53,463 bases of DNA from Chitinophagales bacterium. Lineage in GTDB: Bacteria > Bacteroidota > Bacteroidia > Chitinophagales > Chitinophagaceae. The notes beneath the pieces are model-generated. The model made no database searches. It had not been told where the DNA came from and saw only the letters and a program-made list of their open reading frames with translations. Made by a program: the position numbers and the translations under genes. The DNA lies in assembly GCA_021323755.1 (NCBI GenBank), contig JAJPKJ010000073.1, positions 1 to 53,463 on the forward strand, written 5' to 3'. Every line of letters begins with the position of its first letter. The first letter of the stretch is position 1. This document shows, one piece after another, positions 1-7,523 of the stretch.

Positions 1-354
1 ACAGCTTCTGTAGAATCAGCAGCTACCATCAAGCCTTTGTATATATCAAATGCCCTCGCGTCTACCGATGTGGGAGACGTCAGTTATGCTGTCCCCACCG
101 TGGGGGTTCAAACGGCTACCTGGGTACCGGGAACATCTGCACACAGCTGGCAAGCAGTAGCCTGCAGTGGCGGAGATATCGGTATAAAAGGAATGATCGT
201 CGCGGCAAAAACAATGACCTTTACTGCCATCGATCTATTTTTAACGCCCAGCCTTATTCAAAAAGCAAAAGCCGAATTCACTGCATCAAAAGGGGATTAC
301 CAATACAAAGCATTACTCGGTGACAGAAAGCCTGCATTAAATTATAGAGATTGA
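1..354 (+). CDS. M20-family amidohydrolase, AbgB-like, C-terminal fragment
   Basis: The reading frame is open from the first base of the window to a TGA at 352-354, so the gene starts upstream and only its last 117 residues are seen. The segment with STDVGDVSYAVPT, then GTSAHSWQ and KGMIVAAKTM, matches the end of the aminobenzoyl-glutamate utilisation B / M20D peptidase family. The TDVGDVS stretch and the later His belong to the metal-site and dimerisation core known from that family. Such enzymes hydrolyse amide bonds of N-acylated amino acids. The exact substrate cannot be told from this piece. It runs in the same direction as the VOC gene 53 bases downstream, which need not be related. Confidence 0.8.
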   Translation, partial: TASVESAATIKPLYISNALASTDVGDVSYAVPTVGVQTATWVPGTSAHSWQAVACSGGDIGIKGMIVAAKTMTFTAIDLFLTPSLIQKAKAEFTASKGDYQYKALLGDRKPALNYRD

Positions 355-407
355 TAGGCATATAGCTGCTGGGAGGCAATCATGAATACTAATAAATAAG
401 CAAAATT

Positions 408-860
408 GTGGCAAAAAATAGGCTACTACGCATGGACAATGTCGGCATCGTTGTTGAATCCCTCGATGAAGCCATCTCTTTTTTTGAGGTGATAGGTCTG
501 AAACTCGAAGGGCGGACCAGGGTCGAAGGAGAATGGGTTGGTAAGATTACCGGGATCGCCTCCCATTGCGCAGAGATCGCGATGATGATCACTCCCGATG
601 GTCACAGCCGTCTCGAGATCTCCCAATTTCTAACGCCTTCTATTATCGCCGATCACCGGACCGCTCCGGTGAACTCACTGGGTTACCTGAGGGTCATGTT
701 TACCGTTGAAGACATTGATGAAATGGTATCCAGGCTCAGCAAACATGGCGCCCAGCTCGTTGGCGAAGTGGTCCAATTCGAAAACTCATATAAGCTATGC
801 TATATCCGCGGAACCGAGGGGCTCCTGATCGGATTAGCGCAGGAACTCGGTCACAAATGA
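408..860 (+). CDS. VOC-fold (glyoxalase/bleomycin-resistance type) protein
   Basis: This 150-residue protein has the two beta-alpha-beta-beta-beta halves expected of the vicinal-oxygen-chelate fold. One half begins at MDNVGIVVESLDEAISFF and the second at LGYLRVMFTVEDIDEMVSRL. Family members are metal-dependent lyases, dioxygenases, isomerases or small-molecule binding resistance proteins. The sequence alone does not give the substrate. I keep the GTG at 408; an ATG at 432 would start exactly at the domain and is a realistic alternative. Length is typical for a single-domain VOC protein. Confidence 0.8.
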   Translation: MAKNRLLRMDNVGIVVESLDEAISFFEVIGLKLEGRTRVEGEWVGKITGIASHCAEIAMMITPDGHSRLEISQFLTPSIIADHRTAPVNSLGYLRVMFTVEDIDEMVSRLSKHGAQLVGEVVQFENSYKLCYIRGTEGLLIGLAQELGHK

Positions 861-1213
861 GCATAGTGCAATTATTTTAGGCCGCCTGCCGCAATTGCCG
901 ATCCAAACTTCACATAATCATTAACGTTAGGCTCTTTAGAAAGCAAAATCGGGAAAAATGGATACTTTACGCGAGATATTATCCATTACTGTGGGCAATA
1001 ATCATTTTCATTCCAAAGGACATTGTAGACTTGGATAAAGTCCATTTTGATTTTATTTGACGGGCAAATTCCACAGGGGTTTATACAAGGGAAATACATA
1101 AAAAGAACTTACCAAAAAAATGTAAACTTAAGTGTAAATGAAGATGTAAATGAATTTCCATAGACCAAGGAAATCCAACAAAAGCCAAAGAATGAAAAAG
1201 CCCGCTGCAGCCG
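861..1213. other. Non-coding stretch before the IS remnant
   Basis: No convincing gene is seen between the VOC gene and the IS-like debris. The stretch becomes AT-rich and is broken by many stops in all frames. Around 1100-1160 there is a short open run reading roughly NVNLSVNEDVNEFP that ends in TAG. It could be debris of a mobile element but I do not recognise it. Confidence 0.5.
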
Positions 1214-1228
1214 GAAAAAACGCTGATG

Positions 1229-1285
1229 TTGACCCACTAATTGCGCTCGAATATGAGCCAGAGATTGCGCACCAAATTGACCCAC
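1229..1285 (+). repeat. Paired short repeats (TTGACCCAC and ATTGCGC, two copies each)
   Basis: TTGACCCAC occurs at 1229-1237 and 1277-1285, and ATTGCGC at 1240-1246 and 1264-1270, so the two units form a mirrored order within 57 bases. It sits directly before the transposase remnant. I read it as debris of insertion-sequence ends, possibly of a second element, but the source element is not identified. Confidence 0.45.
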
Positions 1286-1291
1286 CTCCAG

Positions 1292-1723
1292 ATTGGATCT
1301 TGGAGATCTAAGCCCAACTTCAATATGAATATCATTGATGGCCATAACCGGGAGTCTTTGCGTATTGAAATAGATACTTCACTGCCATTGCTCAGAGTGA
1401 TCTGAGTATTGCAACAAATTGTTGAAACGAGAGGAAAACCCAAATCTATCAGAGTGGATAATGGGACTGAATTTATCAGCGACAAATTGCAACTATGGTG
1501 CGATGATCAACAAATCCATTTGCAATTTATCCACCTAGGAAAACCAGTGCAAAATGCTTTTATTGAAAGAAACAATGGATCGATGAGAAAAGAGTTGCTC
1601 GATGCTTATTTGTTTTTTAGTCTCGCAGAAGTAAGAGAGATGGCTGAGGATTGGAGACATGTTTACAACTTTTCAAGACCACATCCATCGCTCGGTTTTG
1701 TACCACTGACTGAATATAAATAA
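1292..1723 (+). pseudogene. IS3-family transposase (OrfB, integrase core) remnant with an in-frame stop
   Basis: The frame reading FNMNIIDGHNRESLRIEID up to a TGA at 1403-1405 continues in the same frame as VLQQIVETRGKPKSIRVDNGTEF. This is the OrfB core of IS3-family elements. The second catalytic Asp lies in RVDNG and the third catalytic Glu in QNAFIERNNGSMR, followed by the usual C-terminal RPHPSLG. The N-terminal half, OrfA and the left end are missing, and the TGA interrupts what remains, so no active transposase can be made. The ORF from the TTG at 1409 is only the tail. The remnant lies about 200 bases before the HEPN/PIN gene set and marks this as a region of past insertion. Confidence 0.85.
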
Positions 1724-1925
1724 TCAGTTTCCCTAGAATTACTAAAAACTAGAAAACTCTAATTTTGATTGGCACGAAAATAAGGGGAGCTTACAATATT
1801 TCTATTAATATCATTTTGCTAAATGCAAACCCTTAATAAATTTCTGAATAATTGCTCCTTAATTATGAAATGAATTGGTTTAATATAATTTTTATATATC
1901 TTGAAAATACTTTGAACAAATAGAA

Positions 1926-2654
1926 ATGGAAGAAAATAAAAACTCCGATAACGTAAATATTTCATTATTAAGCTCAATTGAAGCACAAAATAATGTACCT
2001 GAATCTAAGGATTTGGAAAAATCAGAAAGAGCCTTTAAATTTTTTAATAGTAGTATTAGGCGGGCGGAGAACTTATTGTCTATAAATATTGATAAGGATG
2101 GAAAGCTTCTAGCAATTCCTGAAAACAAGATTCTTGACTCTTATCGTGCTGTAATAGTTTTGTCCATTTCAGCATTAGATGCTTATGTAAAAACATTTTT
2201 AACAGTTGAAATAAAACAGAGACTTACAGAAAGGAATTTATCCGTAGAATTAAAGGCATATATTAAGGAAGATTTGTATAATAAGGACAAAGATTCTCTT
2301 TATCAAGTTATTTTTGAATCAAATTTTATTGAGATAATAATTGCAAAATTTGATGAAGATTTTGAAAAAAAATCTTTTCAAGGACAAAAATCTATAGACA
2401 AACATATGAAGCTTGCAGGATTTGATCAGATTTTCAAGAAGATTTCAAGGAGTGCTAATATAAGTCCTGATAATCTTCAAAGTGATTTAGAAAGGTTTAC
2501 CAATATGAGACATTCCATTGTACACTGTGGGGACCACGATCTTACTCAAACGGAACCAAAAGAGAATAAAATATCGGTCAAGGATGCAGAGGATTGCATT
2601 AAACTTGTCAAACTTATTTCATCTGAAATTCACAAAATGATACAAACAAGATGA
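1926..2654 (+). CDS. HEPN-domain protein, RiboL-PSP type, probable RNase
   Basis: The protein has 242 residues. The middle helix RAVIVLSISALDAYVKTFL (about 74-92) and the C-terminal NMRHSIVH (193-200) match the layout of RiboL-PSP/LA-1-like HEPN proteins. R195 and H200 form the Rx4H catalytic motif of HEPN ribonucleases. HEPN domains act as metal-independent RNases in toxin-antitoxin, abortive infection and CRISPR effector systems. No second domain is evident; the first 35 residues are polar and probably disordered. The TGA overlaps the ATG of the next gene (ATGA, 2651-2654), which points to translational coupling. Base composition is markedly AT-rich compared with the flanking cph region, a sign of transfer. 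The family call is by motif and helix pattern, and RNase activity is inferred from R/H conservation. Confidence 0.7.
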   Translation: MEENKNSDNVNISLLSSIEAQNNVPESKDLEKSERAFKFFNSSIRRAENLLSINIDKDGKLLAIPENKILDSYRAVIVLSISALDAYVKTFLTVEIKQRLTERNLSVELKAYIKEDLYNKDKDSLYQVIFESNFIEIIIAKFDEDFEKKSFQGQKSIDKHMKLAGFDQIFKKISRSANISPDNLQSDLERFTNMRHSIVHCGDHDLTQTEPKENKISVKDAEDCIKLVKLISSEIHKMIQTR

Positions 2655-2941
2655 AGCAAATAATTATAGTTTTTGAATTTAAGCTTATAAACAATCAAAA
2701 GACAATCCAATTCAAGGATTTGATTAGAAGATATGGTACTTACGCTTTTATCACAAATAACTCTTGTATGATTTGGACAATTGCTGATGTTGTGTCGGTT
2801 AGAAATTTCTTAATGGCAGGGCTTGCATCCGATGATAAGTTGTTTGTTTCTGAAGTGTCTGCGCCTGCCGCTTGGTCACTAAGTCTGGCAAAAGAAGTAT
2901 CTGATTATATAATTAAAAATCTAAAGGAGAAGACTTTGTAA
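2651..2941 (+). CDS. Small SinR/Cas2-like ferredoxin-fold protein
   Basis: This 96-residue protein starts with the strand KQIIIVFEFK, then a helix, then strand YAFITNNSCMIWTI, a helix with VVSVRNFL, and DDKLFVSEVSAPAAW. That beta-alpha-beta-beta-alpha-beta order, with W-x-I before a VRxxL helix and a DDKLFV strand, is the pattern of SinR-family proteins, which are related to Cas2 and VapD-type ferredoxin-like folds. Some relatives are nucleases, others look structural. No clear Asp at the end of strand 1 is seen, so nuclease activity is uncertain here. It overlaps the HEPN gene by 4 bases and is followed 2 bases later by the PIN gene. It could be an antitoxin, adaptor or regulator of the two putative RNases; that is inference. 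Confidence 0.55.
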   Translation: MKQIIIVFEFKLINNQKTIQFKDLIRRYGTYAFITNNSCMIWTIADVVSVRNFLMAGLASDDKLFVSEVSAPAAWSLSLAKEVSDYIIKNLKEKTL

Positions 2942-2943
2942 AT

Positions 2944-4107
2944 TTGAATTTAAAAAAATCTCCGCGATTTAATATGGTTGCTCCAAAAAACAAACCCTTT
3001 CCGCAAAAATTAAAATTGATTTTCATAGACGCTAATATTTATTTGAGGTTTTTCGATACTAATTCCCAAGAATTCAAAAAACTTCTTAAATCAGTGAAAG
3101 AAATAAAGTCATACATTTTTATAACTGACCAAATAAAAAATGAGGTTACAAGAAATAAATTGGATGTTTTTCGTGCATCATTTGCCAATTATACTGGACA
3201 AATTAAAACCTTAAACGTTCAGTTGCCGGAACATTTAAATACTGATACTAATCCAACAATTAAACAGTGGAACAAAAAAACGAAAACATTGAACACACAA
3301 ATTTCTCAACAGCAACAAACATTGCAACACATTACCACACATCTCATTGACAAAATAAGCAATTCTACAGATAAAGTTTCTAAAACTCTTCATAAAATTT
3401 TTGCGAAAGCTCTGCCGCCTACTGAAGAACAAGTGTCTCGTGCCAAGAATCGGAAAGGTTTAGGTAATCCACCGGGGAAAAAAAACGATCCTATCGGTGA
3501 CCAACTGAATTGGGAACAATTACTCGAAGAAACGAAAACAATTAAGCATTTATGGATCATTGCTAACGACAAAGATTATATGTTTCAATTTAAAGAAAAA
3601 TGCTACTTAAATACGTTTTTGCTCGAAGAATTAAAAAAAAATAATCCATCCATTATTGTTGAATGTTACAATACATTGTCTTCTGGATTGAGCTCATTCA
3701 ATAATTCCGAAGCAGTAGCATCCTTGCCCAACGCGACAGAGTTAACGAAAATCAAAAATGAAGAAACTAATATCCCAAAGAAGTACCCATTCAGCAATGA
3801 TATATTTACACTTTCTCCCCGTGGTAGTGGTTACAGTGGGTACAGCGGATACATCGGATCCACTGGCTTCGATATATACGGCATTGCCAACCAGAACAGC
3901 GCTTCTACAGGCTATTCTCCAGAGCCCTACACAATTTATTCTTCAGAATTTCATCCAGGACTTTCAGCAAATTTTTTGCCTACATTCAAAAGTAACTGTC
4001 CCACCTGTGGTAGTCCTCTGATTAATATCTCATCGCAAAACGATGATGGATCATTCTCACCAAAACTTTATTGCGCAATCTGCCAGAAATCTTATGAAAC
4101 AAAATGA
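2944..4107 (+). CDS. PIN-like nuclease (DUF4935 type) with C-terminal zinc ribbon
   Basis: This 387-residue protein carries a PIN-like RNase domain in its first 230 residues: D29 in IFIDANIY, E67 in IKNEVTRNK, D186 in GNPPGKKNDPIGDQLNWE and D209/D211 in WIIANDKDY. This is the acidic set and the GNPPGKK...DxIGD signature of DUF4935 PIN proteins. A Gln/Thr-rich helical insert fills about 105-150. Residues 240-345 are low-complexity, with a Gly-Ser-Tyr repeat at 295-308. The end has CPTC (352-355) and CAIC (377-380), a likely zinc ribbon for nucleic-acid or protein binding. The TTG at 2944 keeps a 2-base gap from the previous gene; the ATG at 2974 is an alternative. Domain architecture is visible; RNA cleavage is inferred from the family. 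Confidence 0.7.
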   Translation: MNLKKSPRFNMVAPKNKPFPQKLKLIFIDANIYLRFFDTNSQEFKKLLKSVKEIKSYIFITDQIKNEVTRNKLDVFRASFANYTGQIKTLNVQLPEHLNTDTNPTIKQWNKKTKTLNTQISQQQQTLQHITTHLIDKISNSTDKVSKTLHKIFAKALPPTEEQVSRAKNRKGLGNPPGKKNDPIGDQLNWEQLLEETKTIKHLWIIANDKDYMFQFKEKCYLNTFLLEELKKNNPSIIVECYNTLSSGLSSFNNSEAVASLPNATELTKIKNEETNIPKKYPFSNDIFTLSPRGSGYSGYSGYIGSTGFDIYGIANQNSASTGYSPEPYTIYSSEFHPGLSANFLPTFKSNCPTCGSPLINISSQNDDGSFSPKLYCAICQKSYETK

Positions 4108-4460
4108 GAACATTGGCCTAAATCAAATAATAATACTTAAAGGCTCAACTGACTTAGGGAAACTTTTGGAGAAAATTTATCGGATTAAATAGTGGAACTA
4201 ATCGCCAAATACCTCCAACTAATTAACCAATATAGTAGGCTGTTGGCTTCAAAAATTAAAAGTCTCCGCTCCTGGACAATATTCCGGCACATAAAAATTT
4301 GGAGCACCCTGCCATGAATGAAATGCAAAAAAACTGTGTTCCTGTCAATCTTACTTCCGTAATTATAATATCACCCACTAATCTCAGTGTTAGCCGCGAC
4401 AAGATTATCTAGATTTTTTGTAACATCGAACTAAACGGTCCCTTCTTGCTTGTCCCCTAA
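4108..4460. other. Non-coding stretch at the end of the accessory island
   Basis: No gene is supported here; all frames are closed at short intervals. The only notable item is TAGGGAAACT at 4155-4164, the reverse complement of a sequence just after the transposase remnant. Composition shifts back towards that of the backbone near the tRNA. Confidence 0.5.
4155..4164 (-). repeat. Possible solo insertion-sequence end
   Basis: TAGGGAAACT here is the exact reverse complement of AGTTTCCCTA at 1726-1735, which lies 3 bases after the stop of the IS3-type transposase, where the right inverted repeat of such an element should be. The two copies bracket the HEPN/SinR/PIN genes. Ten bases is short, so a chance match cannot be excluded. 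Confidence 0.3.
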
Positions 4461-4499
4461 AATAAAAAACTATTGTAAAATGTTGTATTACAATAGTTT
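4461..4499 (-). terminator. Rho-independent terminator of tRNA-Gln
   Basis: A perfect 12-bp inverted repeat (4467-4478 with 4488-4499, 9-base loop) is followed on the minus strand by a T-rich run. It lies 14 bases past the 3' end of the tRNA-Gln gene. Confidence 0.8.
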
Positions 4500-4513
4500 G
4501 CTTGTAATCATCG

Positions 4514-4584
4514 TTGCCCGACGAGGATTCGAACCTCGACAAACAGAACCAAAATCTGTCGTACTACCATTATACTATCGGGCA
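4514..4584 (-). tRNA. tRNA-Gln (anticodon TTG)
   Basis: Read on the minus strand, the 71 bases fold as a cloverleaf. The acceptor stem TGCCCGA pairs with TCGGGCA, the anticodon stem CAGA/TCTG encloses the loop TTTTGGT with anticodon TTG, and the T arm contains GGTTCGAATCC. The 3' CCA is not encoded. tRNA genes are common integration targets, and this one lies next to the AT-rich island. No duplicated tRNA 3' end is seen near 860-1290 by eye. Confidence 0.95.
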
Positions 4585-4669
4585 ATCCTTAAAATGGATT
4601 GCAAAATTAGGATTTGGCGAGCCATGTTCCAAAAGAATCTAAGGAAAGTTTGATAAGTCAAAGCGCTGG

Positions 4670-7342
4670 TTATGCTTTATCGTGCACTAGCTGCTGCCCG
4701 TTGACCGATGGTTGTTGAGCTGATCTTGTATCTTCTTCTTCTTTTAAATTTTTAATGAATTCAAGTGCATCAGGAACGACATCACACATGATGGTGATTA
4801 ATGATCCGGGTATTGCATTTTTATAAGCATGGATGATCGCATCTTTTTCCTTGTGAATGATCGTTAAGGGAATTTCTTTCTGCTTTGTCTCATTTATTCC
4901 TTCAACCAATAAGGATACGATCTCTTCGGCTGTGCGTCCCCGTAAGTTTTTATCCTGACGGATTATTATCTCATCAAAATGTCTTGCGGAGATCCTTCCG
5001 AGTTCCCGAATATCATCATCGCGCCTGTCACCCGTACCGCTGATGATGCCGATCTTCGGAGCGCCATCCATCTTGCTCACAAAATCACAGAGCAGTTCAA
5101 GTCCGGCAGGATTATGCGCAAAGTCAACCAGAAACTGAAAATGTTTGAACTGAAATAAATTCAGTCTCCCCGGAGTCTGCACCGGCGAAGGAATAAAAGT
5201 TTGCAGCGCCAACCGAATGTCCTCTACTTTAATATTTCTAAAAAGATAGGTAGAAAGGACCGAAGGCAATGTGTTCATCACATTATGGATCGCCTTGCCG
5301 CCGAAGGTCAAAGGAATTTCTGATACTTTTTCGATACGGATTTTCCATGTTCCTTTTAAAAGCGATATATATCCATTTTCGTAGACCGCTGCGATACCAC
5401 CATCGCCACAATGTTTTTTTATGCGCGGATTGTTTTCATCCATACTGAACAATGCGATATTACATTCTACATTATCCTTCATTGCATAAACCAGATCATC
5501 ATCAGCATTTAAAATGGCAAAGCCATGTTTATAGACCGTTTCGGGAACAACACTTTTTACTTTCGCCATTTGTTCCAGATTATCAATGCCGCCGAGGCCG
5601 AGATGATCGGCAGTTACGTTGGTGACAACCGCTATATCACAATTTGAAAATGCCAGGCCTGATTTTAATATCCCGCCACGCGCGCATTCCAGCACGGCGA
5701 AATCAACCGTGGGATCCTTCAATACAAACAAAGAACTTAATGGGCCCGTACAATCACCTTTCATCATCATTTGATTTTGAATATATACACCATCGGAGGT
5801 CGTATAACCAACCTTGTATCCTGCCGTTTTCACAATATGCGCCGTTAACCTCGCTGTCGTCGTTTTTCCATTTGTTCCGGTAATGGCGATGATCGGGATC
5901 CTGCCATTTGTCCCTTTTGGATAAAGCATGTCAACAACCGGTTCCGCGACATTTCTGGGCAGCCCTTCTGAGGGTTCAATATGCATGCGGAAACCGGGGG
6001 CTGCATTCACTTCCAGCACGGCGCCGCCATTTTCGGTTATGGGTAACCGTAAGTCCGGTGCCATGATATCGATCCCACAGATATCCAGCCCGATAATCCT
6101 GGCGATTCTTTCTGCCATAAAAATATTCACCGGGTGAACTTCATCCGTTACATCCGTGGAAGTGCCGCCGGTGCTGAGATTGGCTGTCGGTTTTAATAAT
6201 ACCAATTCATTTTTTGCAGGAATTGTTTGCAATGTATATCCTTTATCAACCAGCATCTTTTGGGTGAACTCATCGATTTTTATTTGCGTTAGTACTTTTT
6301 CATGACCATAACCGCGGCGCGGGTCTTTATTTGTTTCATCAACCAGCCATTGAATATCGTGAACCCCGTCTCCAACTACTGATGCCGGTGTTCTCAATGC
6401 CGCGCAAATAAATTTGGAGTTGATCACCAGTACACGAAAATCAAAACCGGTAATGAATTTTTCGCAGATAACACTACGTGAATATTTTTGTGCGGCGGCA
6501 AGCGCGGTCACAGCTTGCTCCCAATTCATGATATTTGTGGTAGCGCCTTTCCCATGGTTACCATCGATCGGCTTTAAGACGATGGGGTAACTGATTCTGT
6601 CAATGGCATCTTTCAACCCTTCTTCATTTCTTATTATCGTGCCGCGGGGTACAGGGATCTCGGCTGCTTCCAGGAGATTTTTTGTTTCCTCTTTATCGCA
6701 GGCGATATCCACAGCAATAGAAGAGGTAGTGCTGGCAATCGTTGCACGAATTCTTTTTTGATTCACGCCATAACCCAATTGCACCAGCGATTGCTTATTC
6801 AGTCGAATAAAGGGAATGCCGCGCTTCACGGCTTCATCAACAATGCAGGCGGTAGATGGACCCAGTCTGGTGTCCTCGCGAATTTCACGCAACTGCTGAA
6901 TATCTTCCTGCAGATCATAATCTATATTATCAGCGAGCGCTTGTGAGATCCTCACGGCAGCGCGAGCAGCATAAACGCCCGCATCTTCTTCCATATAACT
7001 AAACACCACATAATATTCCCCTTCTTTGCCTGTCCCGCGGGTGCGGCCAAAACCTGTGTCCATTCCGGCAAGCGTTTGCAATTCCAGTGCAATATGCTCG
7101 ATAACATGTCCCATCCAGGTTCCTTCCTCTACACGTTGAAAAAAACCACCAGGCTCGCCAACACTGCAACGATGTGCATACATGGAAGGGAATAATTTCT
7201 CCAACCTTTCTCTGAATTCTGCAATGGAATTCGTTGGGCGTTGTTCCATTTCCTCAAGATCGAGTTTCATCTGGATAAGTTTAGGACGGCGAATGCTCCA
7301 ATAATTCGGGCCTTTCAATACTTTGATTTCAATAATCTTCAT
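4670..7342 (-). CDS. cphA: Cyanophycin synthetase
   Basis: CphA builds multi-L-arginyl-poly-L-aspartate by ATP-dependent addition of Asp and Arg in the cytoplasm. The 890 residues show the known three parts: an N-terminal region (about 1-160), an ATP-grasp domain (about 215-475, with LKPIDGNHGKG and EVNAAPGF near 444-451), and a Mur-ligase-like domain from about 480 with the P-loop GTNGKT at 489-494. Length and order match CphA1-type enzymes. A short charged, Gln-rich tail ends the protein. It is divergently transcribed from the PLP-enzyme gene at 7524, and cyanophycinase lies 6.5 kb away on the other strand. Bacteroidota with cyanophycin genes are known but not typical, so this is a real metabolic trait of the strain. 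Confidence 0.95.
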   Translation of the reverse strand: MKIIEIKVLKGPNYWSIRRPKLIQMKLDLEEMEQRPTNSIAEFRERLEKLFPSMYAHRCSVGEPGGFFQRVEEGTWMGHVIEHIALELQTLAGMDTGFGRTRGTGKEGEYYVVFSYMEEDAGVYAARAAVRISQALADNIDYDLQEDIQQLREIREDTRLGPSTACIVDEAVKRGIPFIRLNKQSLVQLGYGVNQKRIRATIASTTSSIAVDIACDKEETKNLLEAAEIPVPRGTIIRNEEGLKDAIDRISYPIVLKPIDGNHGKGATTNIMNWEQAVTALAAAQKYSRSVICEKFITGFDFRVLVINSKFICAALRTPASVVGDGVHDIQWLVDETNKDPRRGYGHEKVLTQIKIDEFTQKMLVDKGYTLQTIPAKNELVLLKPTANLSTGGTSTDVTDEVHPVNIFMAERIARIIGLDICGIDIMAPDLRLPITENGGAVLEVNAAPGFRMHIEPSEGLPRNVAEPVVDMLYPKGTNGRIPIIAITGTNGKTTTARLTAHIVKTAGYKVGYTTSDGVYIQNQMMMKGDCTGPLSSLFVLKDPTVDFAVLECARGGILKSGLAFSNCDIAVVTNVTADHLGLGGIDNLEQMAKVKSVVPETVYKHGFAILNADDDLVYAMKDNVECNIALFSMDENNPRIKKHCGDGGIAAVYENGYISLLKGTWKIRIEKVSEIPLTFGGKAIHNVMNTLPSVLSTYLFRNIKVEDIRLALQTFIPSPVQTPGRLNLFQFKHFQFLVDFAHNPAGLELLCDFVSKMDGAPKIGIISGTGDRRDDDIRELGRISARHFDEIIIRQDKNLRGRTAEEIVSLLVEGINETKQKEIPLTIIHKEKDAIIHAYKNAIPGSLITIMCDVVPDALEFIKNLKEEEDTRSAQQPSVNGQQLVHDKA

Positions 7343-7523
7343 AAAAAATTAGTTGGATAGGTAATTTAGTTTTTTTCTTTTTTGTTACCAACTTTTGTTC
7401 CTGATTCAGCGTCATCACCTCACACGCTTTGCCTGATCTCAACGATGAGCTCTTGGTCTTCTGTTTGCCCGATGCTCATAGCTCACCGCTTATTCTTATA
7501 TTTATTTCTTCAAACCCACTTAC

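Noticed and set aside
1926-4107. CRISPR system suggested by a Cas2-like protein
   Set aside because: No direct-repeat array, no cas1 and no effector gene are visible anywhere in the window.
4450-4653. Plus-strand 67-codon frame
   Set aside because: It runs antisense through tRNA-Gln and its terminator.
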